A stretch of DNA of 64,000 bases from Bacteroidaceae bacterium. Its GTDB lineage: Bacteria > Bacteroidota > Bacteroidia > Bacteroidales > Bacteroidaceae. The position numbers were made by a program, and so were the translations under genes. The stretch is taken from NCBI GenBank assembly GCA_017445925.1, contig JAFSRW010000076.1:47793-111792 (forward strand), written 5' to 3'. Under the pieces are notes generated by a model, which saw only the letters and a list, made by a program, of their open reading frames with translations, ran no database searches and was not told where the DNA came from. Position 1 is the stretch's first letter, and every line of letters starts with the position of its first letter. Of the stretch, positions 25,048 through 33,833 are shown in pieces.

Positions 25048-26477
25048 GATTTTTTCTTTTTAACTCCTCGACGCTGAATGGGTTTCCATACAGAAGTCTG
25101 ATTGCTAATAAATTGCCAATAACCCAAATTTGAGCAATATGTAATGAGAGGATGATATATAAACGGCTCCAACAGCGTTACAAGAAGTAACTTCAGATAG
25201 CTAATCTTTGTATTTTTCCAGTTAACGGCCTTTGTTGAATAATCGCAGAATATAACAAAGACAGCCATAAATACCGAGAAAATGTAAATCATACCAAAGA
25301 GAAGAATAGCCGAATCCCAGTTAACACCGCCAGTAAATATCAGCCATATCATAAACAGGAAACCTGTCATCTCTAACACCGGAGCAATGAACTCGAAAAT
25401 AAAGATATACGGTAAGACAAAAGCGCCAATAGGTCCGAAGTGCGGGTTGAAGAACATCTTTCTGTGATTAGAAATAATCTCAAACAGACCACGTGCCCAT
25501 CTGATACGCTGGCGGCACAAAGTTTTTATCGTATTAGGTCCCTCCGTCCAGCAACATACCTGTGGCACCTGAGCCAAACGGAAGTCCTGGCCGGTATTCT
25601 TCATGTATGTAACCATACGGAGCATCATGTCAACGTCCTCTGCCATACTTGTCGGGTCATATCCACCGGACTTAACTGCGACGTCGGTATCGAAAAGTCC
25701 GAATCCACCGGAAATATTAGGCAAAGCATTAATTCCGGACCATCCTAATTTACTGATAAGGAATGAACGTAAATACTCCATCTGCTGGAACATAGGAATT
25801 AAAGTGTTAGGCACAGCTGCCTCCACTACCCTGCCGTCTTCCACAATACAACCGTTACTCATCAACATGGTAGCACCTACACCTATCATAGGTCTGTGGC
25901 TGTTTACTACCAACCACATCATACGATATAAGGCCATAGGTTCAATAATACAGTCCACGTCGGTACAGACAAAATATTTGTTGCTGCATACGTTGATACC
26001 GGCATTAGAACCGTCGGCTTTCTTTCCTCCATGTTCTTTGTCAACAACCACTAACTTGCTGTATTTAGGATCTGTAGACTTCAATACTCGCTTAATGGGT
26101 TTAGACTGTACCTTCATGGCAATATCATAAGGAACCTCAACTAATTTGTATTCGTTGATAAGTAGTTCCAATGTACGGTCGGTACTGGCATCGTTGACAA
26201 TGATAATCTCGAAGTTGGGATAGTCAATCTGCATCAACGAGTTAACGTTGTCCAAAATAGTAACCTCCTCATTGAAAGCTGGTGCTATAATAGATACGGC
26301 GGGTGTAAGCGGTGAACCCTGTAAGAAATATTTTATGGTCTCGTCATCAGGGATATTGACATCGATATGTTTTTGTGATTGACGACTCATAAAAACCAAA
26401 TACAGATAACTGAGCATCAGCAGCATCGTGTATCCGAATACCAGATAACAGAAGACGTAATATATTGCTATCCACAT
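25044..26477 (-). CDS. Processive family 2 glycosyltransferase (PgaC/IcaA-like)
   Basis: 477 residues. An N-terminal membrane helix, then the GT-A domain: SIIAPAFNEEVTILDNV, IIIVNDASTDRT, FVCTDVDCIIE (DxD), SMAEDVDM, and QRIRWARG (QxxRW), the set that marks processive polysaccharide synthases. Three or four membrane helices follow (about 340-440). The sequence is closest in feel to N-acetylglucosaminyltransferases of the poly-beta-1,6-GlcNAc type, although hyaluronan- or cellulose-like products cannot be excluded. It is between a HEAT-repeat membrane protein (18 bp upstream) and a TPR/barrel protein (4-bp overlap). Confidence 0.88.
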   Translation of the reverse strand: MWIAIYYVFCYLVFGYTMLLMLSYLYLVFMSRQSQKHIDVNIPDDETIKYFLQGSPLTPAVSIIAPAFNEEVTILDNVNSLMQIDYPNFEIIIVNDASTDRTLELLINEYKLVEVPYDIAMKVQSKPIKRVLKSTDPKYSKLVVVDKEHGGKKADGSNAGINVCSNKYFVCTDVDCIIEPMALYRMMWLVVNSHRPMIGVGATMLMSNGCIVEDGRVVEAAVPNTLIPMFQQMEYLRSFLISKLGWSGINALPNISGGFGLFDTDVAVKSGGYDPTSMAEDVDMMLRMVTYMKNTGQDFRLAQVPQVCCWTEGPNTIKTLCRQRIRWARGLFEIISNHRKMFFNPHFGPIGAFVLPYIFIFEFIAPVLEMTGFLFMIWLIFTGGVNWDSAILLFGMIYIFSVFMAVFVIFCDYSTKAVNWKNTKISYLKLLLVTLLEPFIYHPLITYCSNLGYWQFISNQTSVWKPIQRRGVKKKKS

Positions 26478-26495
26478 AGGCGTATAAATTCTATT

Positions 26496-27776
26496 TTAAC
26501 TGTTATACACAGTCTCTACTGAAGGATGATAAGCCTGCTCCTTGTCAAGACGTATCTTCTCAAGTGTAATGGGATTATCAAAGAAATCAAACAATTTCAG
26601 ATCTGTTTCCAACGCATTTTGCTTCAATTCATAAAACTTTGCGCGTCCTTCTTCACCATAGTTATAGATACATCTGATTGCCTCAAAACGAACATGAGGG
26701 TTAGTTGTATTATAATATCCTTCCAACAAAGCCCCCAGACTTTTACCGGTAGCAAAACGAGTTAAGGCATGCATAATTGCCACTTTTGTGTCATCAGGTT
26801 GAATCAACAAAGCATCTACTAACAAATCCTCTCCATCCGAATAATTCAGGTAACCCCATGTACGTGAGATTTCTTCTATCAATTTTTTCTTTCGTGGCTG
26901 TGTCTTATACAATTCAGTTAATTGGTCGCAATATTGCAACTGATTAAATCTTCTCATCAAACGCACAAACATGCACTGTGAGCGTTCGTTTTTCTGTAAA
27001 TTAGCCCATCTTGCAAGATTGGGAAGTTTACGGCCCGCTTTACGTCTACGCTGCAATGAGTATGCCAACTCTATCTCATCCTTGATACAACAATGCTTAT
27101 CAAAGAAGTCTGTCTCAAAGTAATCAAGGTCACTATCTGAGCTAAGCATGATATTAGAGTACATGGCCATACGTTGAACTCGTAAGTATTTGGAACTGAG
27201 AAGTTTATTGATAACCCACGGGCTGACAGGTAATTTGAACGTACGAATCATACTCATATATCTTACCTTCCTCTTCATACTTCTCAGACTTACCTCTTTT
27301 TCGAGGAATTCAGGTATTCCAAATAAGAATAAGAAAGTGGTAATGTTATCCCTGTTAGCTAAATCAGATCTTACCGTTATAAAAAGCTGATAGAAATAAT
27401 CCACAAAAGCCTCTTTTTCACGATTATTCTTTAGTAGCTCTTTACCTACATTCTCTCTGTCTATTTCAAAAACATCTGCTATTTCATATCTTGACATACG
27501 TTTTCGGGAACCTTCCGAAAGCATAAAGTCAATTCCCTTTCCGAATCTTTTCTCAATACGGCGATTCAGTTTTATTCTTCTTTTTTTCTGATATGATAAG
27601 TAGAATAATGTTACGATCATAATTATGATCAGGAGAACACTAAATGCCGATGCAGAAACAGCCACCTTAATTTCAGCAGGATAGTCAGAAAATAAACTTA
27701 TCCCATACTTAAAATAATATGTGACGTATGCCGCAATTAGATTAAAATAATATTTTAATATAGAGACAGTATTCAC
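26496..27776 (-). CDS. HEAT-repeat membrane protein, first gene of the exopolysaccharide-like operon
   Basis: 426 residues. One strong membrane helix at about 38-63 (VAVSASAFSVLLIIIMIVTLFYL), followed by a basic segment and a long helical cytoplasmic domain with HEAT-like repeats (DALLIQPDDTKVAIMHALTRFATGKSLGALLEGYYNTTNPHVRFEAIRCIYNYG). No catalytic motif is visible. Position before the GT2 synthase suggests a cytoplasmic scaffold or regulator of the synthase, perhaps analogous to accessory subunits of other polysaccharide synthases; this is inference. Confidence 0.75.
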   Translation of the reverse strand: MNTVSILKYYFNLIAAYVTYYFKYGISLFSDYPAEIKVAVSASAFSVLLIIIMIVTLFYLSYQKKRRIKLNRRIEKRFGKGIDFMLSEGSRKRMSRYEIADVFEIDRENVGKELLKNNREKEAFVDYFYQLFITVRSDLANRDNITTFLFLFGIPEFLEKEVSLRSMKRKVRYMSMIRTFKLPVSPWVINKLLSSKYLRVQRMAMYSNIMLSSDSDLDYFETDFFDKHCCIKDEIELAYSLQRRRKAGRKLPNLARWANLQKNERSQCMFVRLMRRFNQLQYCDQLTELYKTQPRKKKLIEEISRTWGYLNYSDGEDLLVDALLIQPDDTKVAIMHALTRFATGKSLGALLEGYYNTTNPHVRFEAIRCIYNYGEEGRAKFYELKQNALETDLKLFDFFDNPITLEKIRLDKEQAYHPSVETVYNS

Positions 27777-27830
27777 TTTCTAAATATTAATCCAAACAGA
27801 TATAAACTATTGGTGTATTTTAAACGGGCG

Positions 27831-27838
27831 CAAAATTA
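27831..27838 (-). promoter_or_regulatory. Promoter -7 box for the exopolysaccharide-like operon
   Basis: TAATTTTG on the minus strand, 54 bases before the ATG at 27776; no convincing -33 box at the usual distance. Confidence 0.5.
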
Positions 27839-27934
27839 CACAAAACAATCCAAACTCCGAAAAAAAGATGTTCTTTTTTATATTATTTTGATAAAAATCA
27901 ATTTGTAAATGGACAAATAAGTACAAGTCCTTTA

Positions 27935-30553
27935 TTATTTCACAAACATTTTCTTAACCTTTCCATCACTACTTCTAACAATCACTAAGCCACGAGGAAC
28001 CATAAGTCTTCTTCCTTCCAAATCATAAAACGTATCGAAGTCTTGTTTCCAAAGTGTATTTATGGATGTCTGTTGTTCAGGATGCAGAGCAATCTCGCTC
28101 TCAAGAAGCAAACTATATGCAAAGTCCATATCTGGAGCCATTGAGTAGTTGTCAAGCAACTGGTAAGAGTCTGACAACGTACCAAACCTGTATCCGCTTC
28201 CAACGGTAGAAATACTGATAACATTCGGCTGTGCTGTTTGTACCAGTTTCCCTCCCTCAACCTTCAAGTATAGTCTCGTACCTACATTATATATATAATA
28301 TTGGTTGTATGTTTCTGAACGCAAGATAAGCCAATTAGCACAAGAGTCCATAGCATTCTCTTCTCCATCTTTTACTATCTGAGTTCCTGTATCCTGCATA
28401 GAAGCATAGAGTACAGATTTTTTTGAAGTATTGTGTAACTGATAACAGCGTGTCGTGCTGATATTCTGTAACTTATTAACGACGCCATACTTCAATGGCT
28501 CTATATTTATCAAGCCTTCAAAGGCTGCCTTCAAGGCATCCACATCTGTGCATTTACCATCGTCATATACCTCTATCAACTGTTGTAAATCTTCTGACCT
28601 GTAACCTCCTAGTCTATCCGCATTATTAATAATCTCACTAGCACCGTTCATCATCTTCTTCAGATTATAAGGACAGACAAACGTTACTTCGTTAATGGCA
28701 AGCACATCGCCTCCGTAGCTTGATAAAATGTCCAACTTAAAATAGCGACTTGTTATCTCCATACCAAAGTCTACCTCAGGGCTGTTGGCATTGGCAAATG
28801 ATCCTGACTTACGGCTCTTCCACGACTTTCCATCTTCCGAAGTATAAAGACGATACATTCTGGCTCTGTACCCCGATTCCCTAGACTGATACAGCGAGAT
28901 ACCTGTAACAGTAGTTTCCTCACCTGCATCCAGAATAAGGTAATGAGGAAAAGGGGCCTTCTTTGACTTCCACTGCGAATGCCAATACGTAGCGCTGAGT
29001 CCGTCTATTGCCTGCGCGGCCCTACCATTGTCGCCCTCTCCCTCCGTTTCCTCGTCAGAGCACTTAACCAATGTCCATTTTGTCATGTCAATTTTTCTGT
29101 ATGAGTCAAGACGGGAGGCAGCCTGTGCTGCATCATCCACACGGATGGCTTCATCTACACGTGCTGTCAGTGCTTTAATATTAATGGTGTCAACCCAAGG
29201 CATTTCTTCTGGCAAAGGTAGCACCTTGGCGCTGTCTTGGATATTGCCAAAGCCACCAGTCTGTAAGAAGAAACAGTTGTCATAAAGCTTAGTCATTCCA
29301 TGCCCATAGTCCTTGCGTGAAAAGCGAGTACCATCGTTTTGAGTATGACCGAAATCAACCGAATTTCTTGCATACCATTTACCTGATGCCAACGAGCGCA
29401 TAGCACAATTACGGAAATAAGCACGATGAATCAATTCGCCGCCCACATCGTAAAAGTTCTCCAAGAAAGAGTACAAACCTGTGAAGTAATGGCTACGACC
29501 ACTCTCGCGGAGTGTAGCCATGTAATGCCACTGAGGGTCGTCCTCATTCTTATACCAACAACTCACCAAGGTATTCTGATAATTGACCACCGAATCATTG
29601 CCCTCATGATCCTTTAGCGTTAACTGTATCTGCTCGGGACGAGCATTCCACAAGAACTGTACCCACTTTCCGGGTGTCCACCAACTGCCGTCTACAAGAC
29701 GAGCACTGCTACCAGTTCCTTCGGCTCCGAATCTGACACCTACAACATCCGGGCCCTTGTCTATAACACCCGATTTAAGATATTCTGGCATGGCAGGATC
29801 TTTGTCCAAGTCGCCATTGTCCCAGATAGAAAAAAGAATAGGACGTTCCCAAGTGCCGTTGCTTTTTAAAATTGACTGGAAGCCCGAATACCCACCATCA
29901 ATTCCAATTACCATTGCGTATGTACTTGGACGTTCAAATTCAGGTGGCATCATGCCTTCCTGGTATATCCAGTCGTAGGATTCGCCTGAGGGAGTGGCTT
30001 TGTCAGTTGTGGCGTATGAGTGCAGGTGAACACTGGGTGCCATAAAGATGGGAGAATCACCTACAGCAAGAGTAGACTTGCGTTGGAATCTTAGTTTCGT
30101 AAACTGAGCGATGTTGGTATTACCCTTAGGACTTGTAATCTCAAAACGGTACCACGTATCAGAGGGGAAAGAAATGTCGGGAAGAATTTCTAAGGTCTCT
30201 TCGGTTGCCGTCTTACATGCCAATGAGCACGTGTTTTCGGTTATCACATCGCCTGTGCTTGCCTGAACCACTCTCAGATTAAATGTCACTGTTCTACCTG
30301 CTCTTGGGGTAAATATAGCGTCTGCCCTTACGTGTCCCCTGGGCACACGCAGGCAATAAACCATCACGGTTTTGTCGTTAGTTGGCCAAGTTATACCAGC
30401 ATCATTTCGTGATACGCCTGCATAACCACCATTCAGTTCCATAAACACACGGCCGCCCCAGACTTCATCTACCGTTTTATTATACGTTATGTCTTGGGCG
30501 AACAAAAATACCGTGAATGCCCATAAAAGGGCAAAGAATGAAATCTTTTTCAT
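27935..30553 (-). CDS. Secreted DUF3472 / F5/8 type C domain protein
   Basis: ATG 30553 (MKKISFFALLWAFTVFLFAQ signal peptide) gives 872 residues; a longer frame would overlap the upstream gene. Residues about 25-160 are a DUF5077-like carbohydrate-binding region. Residues about 170-430 match DUF3472 (PSVHLHSYATTD, VIGIDGGYSGFQSI, FSIWDNGD, GKWVQFLWNARP). A discoidin (F5/8 type C) domain lies around 510-640 (AIDGLSATYWHSQW, HYLILDAGEETTVTGISLYQS). The tail FYDLEGRRLMVPRGLVIV is a sorting-like end. It lies 13 bp after the FAS1 lipoprotein. Glycan binding or host-surface attachment is likely; no catalytic residues are assigned. Confidence 0.75.
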   Translation of the reverse strand: MKKISFFALLWAFTVFLFAQDITYNKTVDEVWGGRVFMELNGGYAGVSRNDAGITWPTNDKTVMVYCLRVPRGHVRADAIFTPRAGRTVTFNLRVVQASTGDVITENTCSLACKTATEETLEILPDISFPSDTWYRFEITSPKGNTNIAQFTKLRFQRKSTLAVGDSPIFMAPSVHLHSYATTDKATPSGESYDWIYQEGMMPPEFERPSTYAMVIGIDGGYSGFQSILKSNGTWERPILFSIWDNGDLDKDPAMPEYLKSGVIDKGPDVVGVRFGAEGTGSSARLVDGSWWTPGKWVQFLWNARPEQIQLTLKDHEGNDSVVNYQNTLVSCWYKNEDDPQWHYMATLRESGRSHYFTGLYSFLENFYDVGGELIHRAYFRNCAMRSLASGKWYARNSVDFGHTQNDGTRFSRKDYGHGMTKLYDNCFFLQTGGFGNIQDSAKVLPLPEEMPWVDTINIKALTARVDEAIRVDDAAQAASRLDSYRKIDMTKWTLVKCSDEETEGEGDNGRAAQAIDGLSATYWHSQWKSKKAPFPHYLILDAGEETTVTGISLYQSRESGYRARMYRLYTSEDGKSWKSRKSGSFANANSPEVDFGMEITSRYFKLDILSSYGGDVLAINEVTFVCPYNLKKMMNGASEIINNADRLGGYRSEDLQQLIEVYDDGKCTDVDALKAAFEGLINIEPLKYGVVNKLQNISTTRCYQLHNTSKKSVLYASMQDTGTQIVKDGEENAMDSCANWLILRSETYNQYYIYNVGTRLYLKVEGGKLVQTAQPNVISISTVGSGYRFGTLSDSYQLLDNYSMAPDMDFAYSLLLESEIALHPEQQTSINTLWKQDFDTFYDLEGRRLMVPRGLVIVRSSDGKVKKMFVK

Positions 30554-30566
30554 ATCTTTATTCTTT

Positions 30567-32744
30567 TTACCATATATCTTCAGGTTCGTTAGGATTATCA
30601 TATACTTCTTTTGCCACATACTCAAAATAGTCCATATAGAACTCGCGATCCTCCAAGTCGAGCACCGACTTAAACCTAATATAATAATTCTGATAAGGAG
30701 TCAGGTATGTGTTAACCACAATACGACGCGTCATGTAGTGGAAGGTACGGATAGAGGTGCTGCTACCCATTGAGTTGGTCCATAAGTTGGGCGCTTTCAT
30801 GAATCCTTTAGCCCTCATACGTTTAGCAACCTCGTCGTTGTGCTCTTGGTCGTCAGTATCCTCTTCCCACCCTACACCGGAATCGGTGGTAACAGAACCG
30901 TCACGTTTTTCTTTTCCGCCCAAACGAAGGTCCATAGGAATACCTGCAGCGGGCATCATGTTGGGATCTGAACCAAAGTAAACCTGAGCCATAGAGCGTA
31001 CGCGTGAACCCGTTGCCACACCAAAGCGAATCTCGTATTGTCCGGCACGAGGAACGGGAGGCAACTTCATGGTAAAATCATACCTACCGATGATATTGTA
31101 TTCATCGCCCTGCAGGTTGTGCCAGCTGCTCAGATAACCGGGCAGATAGTAGAAAAGCGTACCGTCTTTAATCTCTATATTCTCTATGTATTGATAGTTG
31201 GTAGGAATGCCTCGGCAGTTGGTAGCACCGTATGAATAGTAGGCACGGTGAGAACGTACATCGTTGTTCATCAACTCGGGCATCATACAGCCAGCATCTA
31301 TTCGGATGCGCTGGTTAGCCATTTGATTCACCACATTCTCTGACCAGCAAAGCAAATGTTCTATCGGATATACTATACCGTTGGCCACACTGCTGTTGTC
31401 TGTTCCGGCCTCAGAATAGGTAAGCACTTTGACACCTTGATTCTCATCGGGGGCAGTAGCTGTGCCACTCAAATTCATAAAGTCGCCGCTCTCATGATAG
31501 TCGTTTTTGTTCTCTCTCGACTTACTGAACCGCCCCACTCCATTTCTCAGCACGGGGAAACGGTTTAGGTAGATGCCTTTGCTCTCGTGACTCTCATACG
31601 TCTTGATTAGACGAGGCAATCCCATAGTCTGATAGAAATCACAAATGGGAACCGTTGTAGGGCTATTCTGCGTATAGTTATAACCCAACTCGTTGTAATG
31701 TATCACCAGTTTCTCACGACCTATGCGCTGTGGTATCAGATGGTACGTAACAAACTGGTTTAGGTAGTTCATCTGAGCAATGTAGTCATCATCGAATGTT
31801 GTACCTTCAACATGATCGAAAAGACCGCTTTGCTTCAAATAATCACATACATCCTTAACTTCAATTTCAGAAGCCGACTTACCCAACGTTTTCTCCCAGA
31901 AATGATCAGTTTCAGCAAACAGTGTAAAACCATAGTAACGATGTTGCGGAATGGTTCCGACTTGTCCCACAGATGTATGCTTGGGTAAATCAACGACACC
32001 GCCCGTCAGGTATAGGCGTTCCCATGTATCATCACGGAAGGCGTTCAGCGTATCAACCAGTCCACAGGCCATAACCAACTTTGCCATCACACTGTAACCG
32101 CTTTTTGGTGTGCGTGCCCAATGGGCAATGAACTCTCCCAAGCGATCGTTGCTGGGAGCTATCACAGCCTCCACCTGATGAATATATCCATTTGTAAGCG
32201 TTATACCCCTATTCTTCTTATTTACTAGGGCCGTGCCGTTTATACTGATGCTGTCAGGATCTTCTGTACCATAGAAAACACGAAGTTTTCGGTCGTTCAT
32301 ATTAGCCTGTCCAAACTCATGTTCATGATCTGGAAAATCCAGAACGTCAAATGCCTGCTGATCCCCGCTATCCAGAATGCTATTAAAAACAATAACATGG
32401 TAGATGCTATCCTTATCCTTCTGACTGGTAAAACCATCCCATGAGGGTTCTGTTATAAGACCTTGATTGCAAAGTGTGTCCAAATATACTTGAATAGCAT
32501 CATTCGTTGGAGCAAACACAGTATAATGTCCGCGCGCCGAAAGTAGCTGCCTAAGTGTTGTCTTTGAGAAATCACTTACTGGCACCTCACTAAGCAACTT
32601 TACGTATTCACTATAGTAATCTTTGCTTTCCAGATACTGAGTGATAGTTTTGTCCTTGAAAACATAGCGTGACGATGTATCTATATCCTCCGTACAACAC
32701 ACAAGGATTGCAAGCGATAGTATTAATATAAGAGCACGTTTCAT
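30567..32744 (-). CDS. Fasciclin-domain surface lipoprotein
   Basis: 725 residues with lipobox LAILVCC (Cys16/17). FAS1 boxes are visible at about 40-190 (YSEYVKLLSEVPVSD, HYTVFAPTNDAIQVYLDTL, RGITLTNGYIHQVEAVIAPS) and again at about 200-360. The C-terminal half (RAGQYEIRFGVATGSRVRSMAQVYFG) is beta-rich and not recognised. It leads an operon with the DUF3472 protein and has a canonical promoter: TTTG at 32819-32822 and TAATTTTG at 32791-32798 (minus strand), 20 bp apart. Likely a surface-exposed adhesin or glycan-binding lipoprotein; it resembles the FAS1 lipoproteins seen with Sus-like loci, but no SusC/D is here. Confidence 0.75.
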   Translation of the reverse strand: MKRALILILSLAILVCCTEDIDTSSRYVFKDKTITQYLESKDYYSEYVKLLSEVPVSDFSKTTLRQLLSARGHYTVFAPTNDAIQVYLDTLCNQGLITEPSWDGFTSQKDKDSIYHVIVFNSILDSGDQQAFDVLDFPDHEHEFGQANMNDRKLRVFYGTEDPDSISINGTALVNKKNRGITLTNGYIHQVEAVIAPSNDRLGEFIAHWARTPKSGYSVMAKLVMACGLVDTLNAFRDDTWERLYLTGGVVDLPKHTSVGQVGTIPQHRYYGFTLFAETDHFWEKTLGKSASEIEVKDVCDYLKQSGLFDHVEGTTFDDDYIAQMNYLNQFVTYHLIPQRIGREKLVIHYNELGYNYTQNSPTTVPICDFYQTMGLPRLIKTYESHESKGIYLNRFPVLRNGVGRFSKSRENKNDYHESGDFMNLSGTATAPDENQGVKVLTYSEAGTDNSSVANGIVYPIEHLLCWSENVVNQMANQRIRIDAGCMMPELMNNDVRSHRAYYSYGATNCRGIPTNYQYIENIEIKDGTLFYYLPGYLSSWHNLQGDEYNIIGRYDFTMKLPPVPRAGQYEIRFGVATGSRVRSMAQVYFGSDPNMMPAAGIPMDLRLGGKEKRDGSVTTDSGVGWEEDTDDQEHNDEVAKRMRAKGFMKAPNLWTNSMGSSTSIRTFHYMTRRIVVNTYLTPYQNYYIRFKSVLDLEDREFYMDYFEYVAKEVYDNPNEPEDIW

Positions 32745-32790
32745 ATATTAGTATAGTTGGTTTCGTTATGATTTTAGGTTTACTTGGGGA

Positions 32791-32822
32791 CAAAATTACA
32801 ATTAAGTATGCGATTTTCCAAA
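32791..32822 (-). promoter_or_regulatory. Promoter of the FAS1-DUF3472 operon
   Basis: Minus strand TTTG, 20-bp spacer, TAATTTTG, a full Bacteroidetes consensus, 46 bases before the ATG at 32744. Confidence 0.75.
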
Positions 32823-32872
32823 AAAAAAACGAAAAACATATATAAATTATATGTTGATCGCATTTTTACAAT

Positions 32873-32895
32873 AAAAAAAGAAGCCAACAGGCTTC
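32873..32895 (-). terminator. Terminator of the initiator tRNA
   Basis: On the minus strand GAAGCC-TGTT-GGCTTC followed by TTTTTTT, 7 bases after the tRNA end. Confidence 0.85.
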
Positions 32896-32902
32896 TATTT
32901 AG

Positions 32903-32975
32903 TTGCGGGAGTCCGACTCGAACGAACGACCTCCAGGTTATGAGCCTGGCGAGCTACCAACTGCTCCACCCCGCG
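32903..32975 (-). tRNA. tRNA-Met (CAT), probably the initiator
   Basis: 73 nt on the minus strand fold into a full cloverleaf: acceptor CGCGGGG/TCCCGCA, D arm GAGC/GCTC, anticodon stem CCAGG/CCTGG with loop CTCATAA, T arm GTTCG/CGGAC. The first base pair is a C1-A72 mismatch, the mark of bacterial initiator tRNA. CCA is not encoded (the genome continues CTA after the discriminator A). It has its own promoter (32996-33027) and terminator. Confidence 0.92.
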
Positions 32976-32995
32976 ATATTTCTTTTTTGCGAGTG

Positions 32996-33027
32996 CAAAG
33001 GTACGCCGATTTATTGGAATGACCAAA
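32996..33027 (-). promoter_or_regulatory. Promoter of the initiator tRNA
   Basis: Minus strand TTTG, 20-bp spacer, TACCTTTG, the box ending 20 bases before the tRNA 5' end. Confidence 0.75.
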
Positions 33028-33076
33028 TGTTTGACTCAAAAAATGTTCTTTAGCACATAAAACAATGAGAAAAATG

Positions 33077-33098
33077 GCACATAGTGTTAAATTTGTGC
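33077..33098. promoter_or_regulatory. Operator-like inverted repeat 1 upstream of tetR
   Basis: 22-bp dyad GCACA-N12-TGTGC. Same length and arms as the second site, whose start lies 41 bp downstream (about four helical turns). Confidence 0.6.
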
Positions 33099-33114
33099 AA
33101 AAAGTTTGTTGTTT

Positions 33115-33147
33115 TTTGCACAATATCACAGAATTGTGCTAACTTTG
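33115..33147 (+). promoter_or_regulatory. tetR promoter with embedded operator 2
   Basis: TTTG (33115-33118), 21-bp spacer, TAACTTTG (33140-33147). The dyad GCACA-N12-TGTGC (33118-33139, arms extend to GCACAAT/ATTGTGC) fills the whole spacer, so a bound repressor would block polymerase. The -7 box ends 8 bases before the ATG. Confidence 0.75.
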
Positions 33148-33155
33148 CATCCGAT

Positions 33156-33764
33156 ATGGCAGTAATAAAGACAAGAAAGAAACTGGTTGATGTAGCCAGA
33201 CAGTTGTTTGCAAAGAACGGTCTGGAAAATACTACAATGAACGACATTGCCCAAGCATCTGGTAAGGGAAGGCGTACTTTATATACCTACTTTAAAAGTA
33301 AAGAGGATATATATTGGGCCGTAATTGAGGAAGAGTTGGACATTATGTCGGAACGCATGAACGCAGTTGCCAGCCAGAAAATGGAACCGGAAGACAAACT
33401 TGTTGAGTTGATCTATACTCATCTTGACTGTATTAAGGAAGCTGTACAACGTAACGGTAACCTTAGAGCAGAATTCTTCCGTAACATTGTTATGGTATCT
33501 AAAGTTAGGAAGAATTTTGACCGAAACGAAAGGAGTCTATTCTCAAGCATTATGATGGAGGGAGTTCAAAGCGGCCGTTTTGTTGTGGAAAGCATTCCTT
33601 TAGTGGTAGATATATTACATTATTGTATTAAAGGATTGGAGATTCCGTACATTTATGACCGTCTGTCGAAAGGCTTGCCTAGTGGTGTGAGTCGTGGTAT
33701 TGTACAGAAGATTCTGCATAAAGCTCTGGCAAGAAACGACAGGCATGTGAACTATTATCTTTGA
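33156..33764 (+). CDS. TetR-family transcriptional regulator
   Basis: ATG 33156 gives 202 residues; the longer frame starts upstream of the promoter and is rejected. The N-terminal helix-turn-helix is clear: VDVARQLFAKNGLENTTMNDIAQASGKGRRTLYTYFKSKEDIYWAVI. The C-terminal ligand-binding part is helical with no recognised ligand. Two 22-bp inverted repeats in front of the gene suggest autoregulation. Downstream is fabG (70-bp spacer containing a heptad repeat), so it may control fatty-acid synthesis genes in the manner of FabR/FatR-like regulators; that is inferred from the neighbour only. Confidence 0.88.
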   Translation: MAVIKTRKKLVDVARQLFAKNGLENTTMNDIAQASGKGRRTLYTYFKSKEDIYWAVIEEELDIMSERMNAVASQKMEPEDKLVELIYTHLDCIKEAVQRNGNLRAEFFRNIVMVSKVRKNFDRNERSLFSSIMMEGVQSGRFVVESIPLVVDILHYCIKGLEIPYIYDRLSKGLPSGVSRGIVQKILHKALARNDRHVNYYL

Positions 33765-33765
33765 G

Positions 33766-33791
33766 TAGAGGTTAGAGATTATAGGTTAGAG
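33766..33791. repeat. Heptad-type repeat between tetR and fabG
   Basis: Imperfect units of the TAGAGGT/TAGAGAT/TATAGGT/TAGAG type immediately after the tetR stop codon. Confidence 0.6.
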
Positions 33792-33833
33792 AAAAATAGT
33801 AAACAGCAAACTAAAAAATTGAATTATATAAAG

